Below, piece by piece: positions 33,666 through 42,299 of a stretch of DNA of 64,000 nucleotides. Numbering within the stretch: the stretch's first letter is position 1; the number at the start of each line of letters is the position of its first letter. The stretch is from positions 18,826 to 82,825 of the forward strand of contig JAQYVO010000225.1 in the NCBI GenBank assembly GCA_030145425.1, written 5' to 3'. The notes beneath the pieces are model-generated. The model saw nothing but the letters and a program-made list of their open reading frames with translations, was not told where the DNA came from and did not search any database. The position numbers and the translations under genes were made by a program. This stretch comes from Chromatiales bacterium. Its GTDB lineage: Bacteria > Pseudomonadota > Gammaproteobacteria > Chromatiales > Chromatiaceae.

Positions 33666-33847
33666 TCCTGTATGACCTAATGTTGGCCAGGATAATTGCC
33701 GATACGGATGTTTATCGATCTATTAAGTAAATGCGCACGGTGCGAAATAGTTGGAACCAGGCTCTCATGTAACGCCGATACCGTTGGGTTATAAAATCAC
33801 TTTACCGTTAAAAGTTGCTGAACCGGGAGTCAGGCTTGTTGAAAATA

Positions 33848-34768
33848 ATGAACAATAACCAAGTAAAACCGGAGAAAGTCACCAAGCCTATTCAAATACT
33901 AGGTGCATGGCTGGCTGGTCTCATTCTTGTTAACGGATCGTTCTTGGGAGTGGCGGCATCAATCAGTAAACCTGATTGGATAGTTGGTGCGCTTGTTATT
34001 GCAAGCATAGTAAATGTCCCATTATTTCTTGGTTATATACTTCTCCTTCAAGCTAAATTTCGACCGGAAATGAAAGAGAACCCTTATTATGCCAAGTATC
34101 TCGAGTCAAACACCGGAAAAATATTTTATGAGAAAAAGGAAAGTATGTCTTCCACAGAAGTCAGGGAACTGGTGGATTCTTTCAACAAGCAAAATATCTC
34201 TATGATTTCTGGTCTGGAAGATGGCCTTAAAATAGTAACAGAACATTTAAAAAGTATATCAAGAGAAAAAAGGGGACACCCTCAATACCAGGATAGGATA
34301 GTAGCTCTCGAGAAGACCATAAAAAATTCCTCGAAATTGCTTGAAAATGCCAGAAGAAGCATGAGACGCAGATCCGATGTGGCTGGCATATATGTAAACG
34401 ACTTGTTATTCAACTATCAACGAATTGTGAGTGAATTGGCTAAGCACGGTCTTTCGGTTGCATCTACTTTTGGCTCCAGTTCAGATGTTCCTGAGGCACC
34501 GGTAAAACTCGTTTTGGGATTTGGATACAATATCTCAATGAATGATCTCAGAATTGCATCCAGGATTGCTATAGCGCAAGGTTTTGACCATATCCATTTT
34601 GCCAGGTTTCAGTTTAATGAGGAAAAAATTTATTTCGGTTCTTACATATATCGAGCTGCAGATCGACCAAAAGAAGTGGCATTCACGGACGAAATATTTA
34701 GTTTAATCATGAACGAAGAATCTACCATCTATGATGTGATTGACATCATTAAGCAACAGCAAACCTAG
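33848..34768 (+). CDS. Unknown protein with two membrane helices, low G+C
   Basis: 306 aa from the ATG at 33848; in-frame TTG codons at 33836/33839 have a better placed GGGAG site, so the true start may be there. Helices at about 16-37 (ILGAWLAGLILVNGSFLG) and 45-67, then LLLQAKFRPEMKENPYYAKYL, a helical or coiled stretch (90-200) and a C-terminal alpha/beta domain (LVLGFGYNISMNDLRIASR, then HIHFARFQFNEEKIYFGSY). No catalytic motif recognised. Hand counts of two 60-base stretches (34201, 34501) give 30% and 35% G+C, far below the flagellar genes (53% in a comparable stretch), suggesting horizontal acquisition. Confidence 0.8.
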   Translation: MNNNQVKPEKVTKPIQILGAWLAGLILVNGSFLGVAASISKPDWIVGALVIASIVNVPLFLGYILLLQAKFRPEMKENPYYAKYLESNTGKIFYEKKESMSSTEVRELVDSFNKQNISMISGLEDGLKIVTEHLKSISREKRGHPQYQDRIVALEKTIKNSSKLLENARRSMRRRSDVAGIYVNDLLFNYQRIVSELAKHGLSVASTFGSSSDVPEAPVKLVLGFGYNISMNDLRIASRIAIAQGFDHIHFARFQFNEEKIYFGSYIYRAADRPKEVAFTDEIFSLIMNEESTIYDVIDIIKQQQT

Positions 34769-34882
34769 AGTATTAAACACGGAATTATTGAAGCGGTATG
34801 CGTTTTAAAAGGCGGGTTATCTGAAGCGTTTGTAGCCTATGGTAACCCTATAGCAAGGTATATTTCCCCACAAATACTGGTC

Positions 34883-35353
34883 ATGGTCATGGCCATGACA
34901 TATAGACTGGAAAGCAACAAACAGAAAGTGATTGGTTTTTACAGGACAGCTTATGAGGCAACCCGCAGATCTTTTTTGCGGAGTATGGTGTTTGCTCTTG
35001 TTGTCTTTTTACTGATTGGTTGTGGAGGTTCTGATGAAGGCGGCATAACCTTGGAGGATTTGCCTCGCTATCCCGGCGCAGTCCAGGTTGAATCCATGGA
35101 ACAATCTACCCCGGGTGGCCTTATGGGGGGGAAGCTCGAACAGTTTACTACTACAGATCCATATGAGGATGTTCTTCGTTTCTATACCGAGGCATTAAGT
35201 GAATTTGATCCTGAAACTTCCTCATTCGGCTCGGAACTTGGGCAACAAACTGCAATTTCAATTCCACGGGAGAAGGGCATTTTAACGGTGGCCGTACAAG
35301 TATTCGAAGAGGAAGATATGGTGAGTATTACTTTTATGTCTGTGGGGAGATGA
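34883..35353 (+). CDS. Putative lipoprotein of unknown function
   Basis: 156 aa as given; the lipobox LLIGC lies at residues 43-47. The signal peptide would be unusually long from 34883, so the real start may be TTG 34976 or ATG 34985 (MVFALVVFLLIGCGG). The mature domain has DLPRYPGAVQVESM and DPYEDVLRFYTEAL, a pattern seen in many small exported proteins. An exact 14-bp palindrome, GTCATGGCCATGAC, covers 34886-34899. Lower G+C than the core genes; neighbour of the unknown membrane protein. Confidence 0.75.
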   Translation: MVMAMTYRLESNKQKVIGFYRTAYEATRRSFLRSMVFALVVFLLIGCGGSDEGGITLEDLPRYPGAVQVESMEQSTPGGLMGGKLEQFTTTDPYEDVLRFYTEALSEFDPETSSFGSELGQQTAISIPREKGILTVAVQVFEEEDMVSITFMSVGR

Positions 35354-35437
35354 CTATTTCTGATCGCACTAGTGGTCCGCGCGACCCACTGTGGGCCAAC
35401 CGGGTTCATCCAGCCGCCTTTACCCGCCTGTGACGGG

Positions 35438-36160
35438 TTAGTCCGCAGGTGGTTTGCCGAACTGGATGACTTTCCTTTGAGGTGAGAGGTTGATTTCGTC
35501 GAATACGGCCCCTGTGCGGGCGCTGAGCATCAGCCACACGGCCTCCGCCACATCTTCGGGGGTGAGATGATCCCCCGGAGCGTCTCCGGGCCGAAAGTTC
35601 AGCTGGTCGAAAAAGCTGGTATTGACCATGCCGGGATTGACAATACCGACCCTGACCCCGGATCCGGCACACTCCTCCCGAAGTGACTGGGCCAGTCCAC
35701 GAATGGCGAATTTCGTGGCAGAGTAAACAGCCCCTTTTTTGCCGCCGGAAACAGCGGCTTCAGAACCCATGAATATGAGATCTCCCGCGGTTCTTTTTTT
35801 AAACGCAGGCAGAAACTCCCGTGCAAGCAGAATGGAAGCGGTGAGATTAAGGTCGATGAGTTCCCGGATCTGCGTGGGTGAAAACTCCTCTAGCGAGCCG
35901 AAGCGCCCGAACCCCGCATTGCAGACGATGCCGTCTATCTCCGGATGTTGGAGGTGCAGGGACTTCAGCCTCTCGGGCAGACTGTCTATCAATGCCAGAT
36001 CAAGGGAAACCCCGGTAAACCCTTTCATCGGTTCGATATCCTGTGAACTGCTGCGGCTGAGGCCTATTACCTTGCAGCCCTCCTCCAGGGCTTTGTCCGC
36101 AATGGCCCTGCCTATGCCCCTTTTGGCCCCGGTGATCAGTAAAGTCCTTGAAGTGCTCAT
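35438..36160 (-). CDS. Short-chain dehydrogenase/reductase
   Basis: 240 aa classical SDR: TGAKRGIG cofactor motif at 10-17, NAG at 81-83, catalytic S133, Y146 and K150 (YSATK), then the NPGMVNTSFFD loop. Probably NADP(H)-dependent because of the basic residue after the TGxxxGxG motif; substrate unknown. Its ATG overlaps by one base the stop of the upstream nucleosidase gene (TAATG), so the two are cotranslated. Confidence 0.93.
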   Translation of the reverse strand: MSTSRTLLITGAKRGIGRAIADKALEEGCKVIGLSRSSSQDIEPMKGFTGVSLDLALIDSLPERLKSLHLQHPEIDGIVCNAGFGRFGSLEEFSPTQIRELIDLNLTASILLAREFLPAFKKRTAGDLIFMGSEAAVSGGKKGAVYSATKFAIRGLAQSLREECAGSGVRVGIVNPGMVNTSFFDQLNFRPGDAPGDHLTPEDVAEAVWLMLSARTGAVFDEINLSPQRKVIQFGKPPAD

Positions 36161-36753
36161 TAATGTATATCCAGTTGTGCCAGCAGCCTGTCCAGTATGG
36201 TCAGCCGGTCCGCTATCAACCGGGAGACCATTTTGGCGTTGATCCCCGCGGCGGGTTGACGCAGGTTGTCCGATATCACTTTCAGGCAGAAGATCCTGTC
36301 GGGTGGGGCATACTGCAGCGCTGCCGCATAGAAACCTGCCGCCTCCATGTCACAGAGTGTCGGTCTTCGATAGTCTGTGTCCGGCCCGCTGAGGGTGGTC
36401 AGCCGGTCCGTAGCACAAGGCGGCTCGAACGGGATGGTCGCCTGCCATCTACCCTTGTCGTCCCCATCCAGAATCTCGCTGGCCAGCACCGCATCACCGA
36501 CGGCACGGGTTGGATGGCCTGCAATGCCGAGGTTTATCCAGCTCGCCCGGGCGGGGCCCAGCATTTCGGCCAGCCAGCAGGTAGCGTCGTAGGCGGCATT
36601 TTTTCCCACCCCGGAGACTATCAGAGTCATATTGCCTTTTTTATAAAGTGGCAGATGGCTTACTTTGTTGTCTCTGATCAGGCTGTAACGGTCATTGACC
36701 GACCTCGCCTCGGCCGGGAGGGCGGTAACCAGGCATATCGGAGTCGCGGTCAT
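36160..36753 (-). CDS. Purine/nucleoside phosphorylase superfamily protein
   Basis: 197 aa from the ATG at 36753 (AGGAA eight bases upstream); the longer frame to 36849 is rejected. The sequence shows VTALPAEARSV, LIVSGVGKNAA, WINLGIAGHPT and CDMEAAGFYAAA, the ribose-binding and base-binding elements of the MTA/SAH nucleosidase and HpnG-type family. It is shorter than MtnN (about 230 aa). Cleaves a nucleoside-like compound; substrate unknown. Coupled to the SDR, suggesting a joint pathway. Confidence 0.85.
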   Translation of the reverse strand: MTATPICLVTALPAEARSVNDRYSLIRDNKVSHLPLYKKGNMTLIVSGVGKNAAYDATCWLAEMLGPARASWINLGIAGHPTRAVGDAVLASEILDGDDKGRWQATIPFEPPCATDRLTTLSGPDTDYRRPTLCDMEAAGFYAAALQYAPPDRIFCLKVISDNLRQPAAGINAKMVSRLIADRLTILDRLLAQLDIH

Positions 36754-36889
36754 CGGTCGGATTCCTGTACATCCGGAACGCTTGCCGGAGATGTGTTCGA
36801 TATTACAACTACTTAAAGTATTCCGGCAATCGACCGATCTACATCCCAATAGGGTGATTTTCTGCCTGGGGATATTTGCGTCTTTGCGG

Positions 36890-37057
36890 CTAGGAGGCTG
36901 TCGGACTTATCCGTTTGAAGCGAAAATCACTGGGTGCGAATCAAATCAGTTTATCGAACGAAGCGAATAGTGAGCCTATTTAACGAGTTCGATAAACTGA
37001 GTTGATCGTCATCCAGGGATTTGCAGCCAAACAGTGTTAAGTCCGACAGCCTCCTAG
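36890..37057. mobile_element. MITE-like element (168 bp) with perfect terminal repeats
   Basis: A perfect 20-bp terminal inverted repeat, CTAGGAGGCTGTCGGACTTA at 36890-36909 and its reverse complement at 37038-37057. The interior is one long imperfect hairpin: CAGTTTATCGAAC at 36947-36959 pairs exactly with 36987-36999, and flanking bases also match. The outer CTAG, or the TA inside it, could be the target-site duplication; TA duplication is typical of IS630/Tc1-mariner-type transposition. No ORF. It fills most of the 36754-37097 gap. Confidence 0.75.
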
Positions 37058-37097
37058 AGCTGCACAAGCGACCGAAAGCGTCGCGGGAACCTGCGTT

Positions 37098-38111
37098 ATG
37101 CGTTTCTGGAAACTGCTCTCCATAACGGTCCTGACCGGTATGCTCGTGATACCGGCGCTGGCCGATATCAACGAGATGCGTCTGTTCCGGATCGGTACCG
37201 GGGGAAGTGGTGGCACCTACTATCCCATCGGCGGCCTGGTTGCACTGGCAATCAGCAATCCGCCCGGCTCCAGATCCTGTGAATCCGGAGGCAGCTGCGG
37301 GGTGCCCGGTCTGGTGGCAATTGCCCAGTCGTCCAATGGCTCGGTGGCAAATGTCCGGGCGGTGCAGTCGGGCGTGCTGGAATCTGCCTTTGCACAGTCT
37401 GACGTAGCTTACTGGGCCTTTACCGGCTCGGGAAGCTTCAGGAACGAAGGGCCAGCAGCCCGGCTACGGACCATTGCCAGCCTCTATCCCGAAAGCATTC
37501 ATCTGGTGACACGCCGTGAATCCGGAATCCGGACAATCAGGGATCTTCGCGGAAAACGGGTTTCTCTCGACGAACCCGGCTCAGGTACGCTCACGGATGC
37601 CCGAATCGTTCTCGAGGCCTTCGGGCTGAACACGGGGGATTTTGAGGCGGAATACATCAAGCCGGGCGTCGCCGCCGAGAAGATGTTGAATGATCAAATC
37701 GATGCATTCTTCTTCGTGGCCGGTTATCCCGCGCCTTCTATCTCCCGGCTCGCGGCGGAGAAAGCGATTTACCTGGTGCCCCTGGAGGGGGCGGAGGTAC
37801 ATGAACTCATCGATACGCACCGGTTCTTTTCTGAAACCGTTATTCCGGAGAACAGTTATGAGGGTGTGGGACCGACACCCACCCTGAGCGTCGGCGCTCA
37901 GCTGATCACGTCATCTGAACTGGATGAGGAACTGGTGTACGAGATAACCAAGTCACTCTGGAACACGAATTCACGCTGGCTCCTCGATAATGGCCACGCC
38001 AAAGGCAGATCCATCACCCTGGAAACTGCGCTGGACGGCATTGCCACGCCCTTGCATCCGGGTGCGGAACTCTTCTACAGGGAAGTAGGAATGCTGGCTA
38101 GAGAGGAATAA
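37098..38111 (+). CDS. TAXI family TRAP transporter solute-binding protein
   Basis: 337 aa. Signal peptide to about residue 22 ([17 protein letters not shown]). The TAXI pattern is clear: [16 protein letters not shown] near 31-46, [19 protein letters not shown], and [15 protein letters not shown]. Binds small organic acids in the periplasm. No membrane subunit (TAXI DctQM fusion) is adjacent; the next gene, 34 bases on, is a GGDEF-EAL protein with a periplasmic sensor region. This suggests the binding protein feeds a signal rather than a transporter, or uses a permease elsewhere. Confidence 0.92.
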   Translation: MRFWKLLSITVLTGMLVIPALADINEMRLFRIGTGGSGGTYYPIGGLVALAISNPPGSRSCESGGSCGVPGLVAIAQSSNGSVANVRAVQSGVLESAFAQSDVAYWAFTGSGSFRNEGPAARLRTIASLYPESIHLVTRRESGIRTIRDLRGKRVSLDEPGSGTLTDARIVLEAFGLNTGDFEAEYIKPGVAAEKMLNDQIDAFFFVAGYPAPSISRLAAEKAIYLVPLEGAEVHELIDTHRFFSETVIPENSYEGVGPTPTLSVGAQLITSSELDEELVYEITKSLWNTNSRWLLDNGHAKGRSITLETALDGIATPLHPGAELFYREVGMLAREE

Positions 38112-38145
38112 TGTCCAGCCCGGTGTTACAGGGTTGCTTTGCAGG

Positions 38146-40158
38146 GTGGCCCCAGCGTTGAAGACACTGCTGAAAAAGCTTTTGACCTGCTCTACGAGAT
38201 CGCTGGTACTCATAAGCCTTCTACTGCTTTTCACCAGCACTTTTATCTACTACACACATAAGACACTCGGCGATATACAGGCCTCTCTGCCCATTGCCCT
38301 GTCCATGCAGGAGCAGGATGTGGCCTTGCTGGTCAACGAGTTCAGTGATTTGATTCATCTCGTGCAGTCGGCGAAGGCTGCAATGGATCCGGAGGCCATC
38401 AAGAAGCTGGTGGATCAGATCAGCACTGTTGATCGGCATCTTGCGAAGATGCGGGAGGAGTACCGCTTCAACGATCTGATCGGTGTCTCCGCGATACATG
38501 CCGTTCTCAATCCCGCGATATTCGATATCAGTAGATGGTCCAGGGAGGGGGTTTATCTTTTTCCCCCTGAATCGCCCCAGACACTTGAATTGATCGAACT
38601 TCGCGCCGATGAGGCAAACCAGCAGGCGACCAAGCTGCTTTCCCAGTCGGCGGGGAAGGCCCTGGAGATACTCTCCCGACAGGCGTGGCGCATGAGCAGG
38701 TTTCGGCAGGTGACCTTCGCGACCCTCGTTATTCTGGGTGTGATGTCCCTGGGACTTGTGATCTCCGCTTTGCGCCAGCAGCGGACTGTGTTCGCATTGA
38801 AGGAGAGCGAGGAGCAGATTCGGTTCCGGGCCAATTTCGACCAGGTCAGCGGGCTTCCGAACCGGCCGAACTTTATTGAACATCTGGCTGATGCAGTGGC
38901 CCGCAGCCGCAGGACGCGGAACCTGATCGCCCTGCTGTACATCGATCTTGATCGCTTCAAGACCATCAACGACTCCCTGGGACACAATATTGGGGACCAG
39001 CTCATCAGAGAGGTGGGTCAACGAATCAATCAATGTGTCAGATCGACAGACATGGTGGCACGCCTGGGCGGCGACGAGTTTACGGTGTTGCTGGAGGACA
39101 TGACCGATGCCATGCACGCATCCCTGATCGCAGAATCGATCATCGATAGGCTTTCCTTTCCGTACCTGATAGAAACCCACGAGATCTACTCAAGTGCCAG
39201 TATCGGCATCACCATCTGCCCGATCGATAGTGAGGATGCCACCACATTGTTGAAGAATGCCGACATGGCCATGTATCAGGCCAAGGATATGGGACGCGAC
39301 ACCTTTCGCTTCTTTACCTCGGAGATGACCGACCGCGCCCGGCACTTTATCGAAATTGACAAGGATCTGCGCCAGGCCCTGGCACGCGAGGAGCTGTTCA
39401 TCGAGTATCAGCCCATCTATGACCTTCAGCAGGGCAGGGTCGCCGGTGTCGAGGCACTCATGCGCTGGCGACATCCGGACAAGGGTCTGATTATGCCGGA
39501 CGTCTTTATCCCCGTAGCCGAGGAGACCGGCCTGATCGTGGCTATGGGCTACTGGATTCTGCAGCAGGCAACCAGGCAGGCCGCCAAGTGGCAGCGGTTG
39601 GGTGTGGCCATGCCGTATCTGGCGGTTAACGTATCCACGCGACAGATCATAGGCGGCTTTTGCAGGGAGAAGATCAGCCCCATATTGGAGCAGTCGGGTT
39701 TTCCCGCGAACCGTCTGGTCCTGGAGATCACCGAGTCTCTGCTCATGGGGGAGGATAACCGGGTACACGAGGCCCTTGACGGTTTTCGTGAAATGGGTGT
39801 GGAACTCGCGGTGGACGATTTTGGCACCGGCTATTCCGCACTCAACTATCTGCGCAACTTTCCCGTCAGCCTGTTGAAAATAGACAGATCCTTCATCAAG
39901 GACATGGTTGAAAACCACGGAGATGCCCGTCTGGTGGAAACCATTGTCGCAATGGCGGGAGGTCTGAATTTGGGCGTGGTTGCCGAGGGCGTTGAAACAC
40001 CGGATCAACACCAGGCCCTGCGGGAGCGGGGCTGCAACATGGTACAGGGGTTTTTCTACAGCAACCCGGTGGATGCGGGTACCATCGATTCGCTTCTGTC
40101 CAACGGCAACTCCATTAATGATTGGATTCCGGCAGACACATCGACCAAAGCTTCTTAG
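38146..40158 (+). CDS. Membrane GGDEF-EAL protein (c-di-GMP turnover)
   Basis: 670 aa from GTG 38146; TTG codons at 38134 and 38158 are alternatives (the latter gives the basic start [10 protein letters not shown] and has GGGTGG upstream). One membrane helix at about 18-38, a helical periplasmic region to about 195, a second helix near 200-220, then GGDEF (RLGGDEF, 308-312) and EAL (E436-A437-L438). Both motifs are intact, including NVSTRQ, ITESLL and [10 protein letters not shown]. It could make or degrade c-di-GMP. The upstream TAXI protein is a possible periplasmic input. Confidence 0.93.
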   Translation: MAPALKTLLKKLLTCSTRSLVLISLLLLFTSTFIYYTHKTLGDIQASLPIALSMQEQDVALLVNEFSDLIHLVQSAKAAMDPEAIKKLVDQISTVDRHLAKMREEYRFNDLIGVSAIHAVLNPAIFDISRWSREGVYLFPPESPQTLELIELRADEANQQATKLLSQSAGKALEILSRQAWRMSRFRQVTFATLVILGVMSLGLVISALRQQRTVFALKESEEQIRFRANFDQVSGLPNRPNFIEHLADAVARSRRTRNLIALLYIDLDRFKTINDSLGHNIGDQLIREVGQRINQCVRSTDMVARLGGDEFTVLLEDMTDAMHASLIAESIIDRLSFPYLIETHEIYSSASIGITICPIDSEDATTLLKNADMAMYQAKDMGRDTFRFFTSEMTDRARHFIEIDKDLRQALAREELFIEYQPIYDLQQGRVAGVEALMRWRHPDKGLIMPDVFIPVAEETGLIVAMGYWILQQATRQAAKWQRLGVAMPYLAVNVSTRQIIGGFCREKISPILEQSGFPANRLVLEITESLLMGEDNRVHEALDGFREMGVELAVDDFGTGYSALNYLRNFPVSLLKIDRSFIKDMVENHGDARLVETIVAMAGGLNLGVVAEGVETPDQHQALRERGCNMVQGFFYSNPVDAGTIDSLLSNGNSINDWIPADTSTKAS

Positions 40159-40165
40159 CAGCATC

Positions 40166-40283
40166 GGTCGAATGAATTCGACCCTGCAACCTGTTCAATG
40201 CCACCATCATTTCGGCCCAGGCCGGGATCCGGGAAAGCGACCACTATGATAAACAACCGTAGGGCCGAATTCATTCGGCCAAC
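40166..40283. repeat. REP/BIME-like locus 3 (two copies, divergent)
   Basis: Reverse GGTC-type copy at 40166-40186 and forward GGCC-type copy at 40259-40283, filling the gap between the GGDEF-EAL gene and the convergent glycosyltransferase gene. Confidence 0.85.
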
Positions 40284-40286
40284 AAT

Positions 40287-41126
40287 TCAGGCCCCTTCCG
40301 CCATCTTCAGGTAATCAGACCGGAGTTTCAGGTAGCATTCGGCCTCCTGTTGCCTGCCCCGTTTCCCGGCGCCCTTTGCCAGGATTCCGGCCTTGCGCAC
40401 CAGCACGGATGCGGCATCCGAGAGGTCTTCCCCGCTGATGGTGCCGCTGCCGATGATTTTTTCCAGGGCCCGTATGCGGAATCTGTCCATCCCCCAGAAT
40501 TTCTGTGAGAGCTGATCCGTATGCCCGCCGTATTTGATAATTTGCGGGGTCTCCAGGTAGGCCACCGGGTAGCGCGAGCAGACGCGCAGCCAGAGGTCGT
40601 AGTCCTCGCAGGCCGGCAGGGATTCGTCGAACAGCCCGATCTCGTCGAAAAGGGCTCGTTTAATCAGCGACGATGAGGGGGAGATTACGCACAACGGCAG
40701 GCAGTTGGAGAATATCCATCCGCCGCTCTTGGCATGTTTTTTCATGGCATTCACCCGACGGCCGTTACGCACCCAGATTTCCCCGGTGTGGCAGAGGGGG
40801 TGATCCGGTAGATCCGCCAGCAGCTGCAGCTGGTTGGCCAGTTTTTCCGGCAGCCACTCGTCGTCGGAGTCCAGGAGCGCGATCCATTCCCCCCGGGATG
40901 CCTCTATACCGAGGTTGCGAGCGCTGCTTACCCCGCCATTTGGCTGGTGAAGATAGCGGCAGTCGGGAAAAGCCTTTTCCACCATTTGGCGGGTATCGTC
41001 CGTGGAGCCGTCATCCACGATGATGATCTCCAGGGGCCTGAAGGTCTGCCTCTGAACCGATGTCAGGGCGCGGCTCAGCAGGGCAGAGCGATTGAAGGTG
41101 GGTATGACGACGGAAACAGAGGACAA
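40287..41126 (-). CDS. Family 2 glycosyltransferase
   Basis: 279 aa, apparently with a TTG start, since the fold begins at once (MSSVSVVIPTFNRSALLSRAL) and no better codon exists. GT-A motifs: IIIVDDGSTDDT, NGGVSSARNLGIEASRGEW and the DXD-like LLDSDDEW, with a C-terminal acceptor segment CEDYDLWLRVC. It transfers a sugar to an unknown acceptor, likely in surface polysaccharide synthesis. Its start is 5 bases from the DUF692 stop, so they form a minus-strand pair. Confidence 0.92.
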   Translation of the reverse strand: MSSVSVVIPTFNRSALLSRALTSVQRQTFRPLEIIIVDDGSTDDTRQMVEKAFPDCRYLHQPNGGVSSARNLGIEASRGEWIALLDSDDEWLPEKLANQLQLLADLPDHPLCHTGEIWVRNGRRVNAMKKHAKSGGWIFSNCLPLCVISPSSSLIKRALFDEIGLFDESLPACEDYDLWLRVCSRYPVAYLETPQIIKYGGHTDQLSQKFWGMDRFRIRALEKIIGSGTISGEDLSDAASVLVRKAGILAKGAGKRGRQQEAECYLKLRSDYLKMAEGA

Positions 41127-41131
41127 GGGGA

Positions 41132-41974
41132 TCAGGAAGCGATGGCACCGGCCGCCCGGCGTGCCCTGTGCAGTTGCCCCACCATTTCTTCCAACGACGG
41201 CATGCAGTCGATCCGCTCTATCATGGTGGAAACGGGCCCGAAATGGGCAAGGGTGTCGCCGTAGAAGTCCCAGATTGGATCCTTGACGGATTCACCGCTG
41301 CGGGCTCCCGGTTCACAGAGTTGCGTGGCGCCTGCCAGATGTATCTGTTGAACCCGGTTTCCCGGTAAAAGTCTGAGATAATCGTCCAGTTCCAATCCCT
41401 GGTTCACGCAGGTGGTGTGGAGGTTCGAGATATCCAGCAGGATCAGGGAATCGGATTGCTCCGCCACCTCACGGAGAAATTCCGCTTCAGTAATTTCCTG
41501 GGAAAATCGACCCCGTCCCACGGGTACGTTTTCCAGGAGTATTCTGCGCCCCAGGTAATCCTGCACCTTAGCGATGCGGGACACCAGATGTTCCAGCGTG
41601 TCCTGAGAGTAGGGCAGTGGCAGCATGCGTCCGTGGTTGTCATCGGCGCCACTCCAGCAGAGATGGTCCGACACCCAGGCGGGATCGACCCGATCGAGAA
41701 GCTTTTTGAGGCGCTCCAGGTAGTCCGTATCCAGCGGCCAGGGGCTGCCGATGGACAGTGAGATCCCGTGCATGGTGAGGGGATAACGGCTACGGATCGC
41801 ATCGAGTTGCCGCAGTTCGTCAGGTTCCGCATCCATGTAGTTCTCGGAGATGATCTCGAACCACCCCACATCCGGCCGCAGGCGCAGCACTTCGGGCACG
41901 TAATCCCGGCGCAGTCGCAGACCGAACCCGAGATACGGGAAACGGGGATCGCCTTGGGCTGTTGGAGTCGTCAT
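41132..41974 (-). CDS. DUF692 / MNIO family multinuclear iron enzyme
   Basis: 280 aa from the ATG at 41974; the longer frame to 42214 runs through palindromic repeats and is rejected. A TIM-barrel protein with family motifs LGFGLRLRRDYV, FEIISENYM, MHGISLSIGSP, VSDHLCWSG, LLENV and LLDISNLHTTCVN, which supply the histidine, aspartate and glutamate ligands for two or three irons. Characterised relatives (MbnB, TglH, BufB) modify cysteines of peptides. No DUF2282 precursor or DUF2063 partner is visible nearby; the partner here is a glycosyltransferase. Confidence 0.92.
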   Translation of the reverse strand: MTTPTAQGDPRFPYLGFGLRLRRDYVPEVLRLRPDVGWFEIISENYMDAEPDELRQLDAIRSRYPLTMHGISLSIGSPWPLDTDYLERLKKLLDRVDPAWVSDHLCWSGADDNHGRMLPLPYSQDTLEHLVSRIAKVQDYLGRRILLENVPVGRGRFSQEITEAEFLREVAEQSDSLILLDISNLHTTCVNQGLELDDYLRLLPGNRVQQIHLAGATQLCEPGARSGESVKDPIWDFYGDTLAHFGPVSTMIERIDCMPSLEEMVGQLHRARRAAGAIAS

Positions 41975-42122
41975 CAATCGGGGCCTGCTTTCAGCCGGAA
42001 CCTGGTTTGAAGATAACGCTACTTCCCGGGTTGCCGCAAGAAAATAAAATCCGAACCGCGGAGACGCGGAGAATTGTGATTTTTTGGGCTCTTCCCCCTG
42101 ATCAAGTGGGTAGATTACCGTT

Positions 42123-42256
42123 GTAGGGCCGAATTCATTCGGCCAACAGCTGTATCTGGATGACAGGTCGTGATGAAACGCCGATGGTCGAATGAATTCG
42201 ACCCTACTAATCAAATGGGTAGATTACTGTTGTAGGGCCGAATTTATTCGGCCAAC
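42123..42256. repeat. REP/BIME-like locus 4 (three copies)
   Basis: Forward GGCC-type at 42123-42147, reverse GGTC-type at 42186-42207 and forward GGCC-type at 42232-42256, the last with TT in place of TC in the loop. About 35 bases before the first copy resemble those before locus 1 (CTCTTCCCC, then CAAGTGGG). The 41975-42299 gap holds nothing else recognised. Confidence 0.85.
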
Positions 42257-42299
42257 TACGGTTATGCTTGCGTATCGAAGGCTCAACAGATCCACCAAC

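Noticed and set aside
41975..42214. N-terminal extension of the DUF692 gene by 80 codons
   Set aside because: The extension translates the palindromic repeats (for example WPNEFGP) and precedes the real family start.
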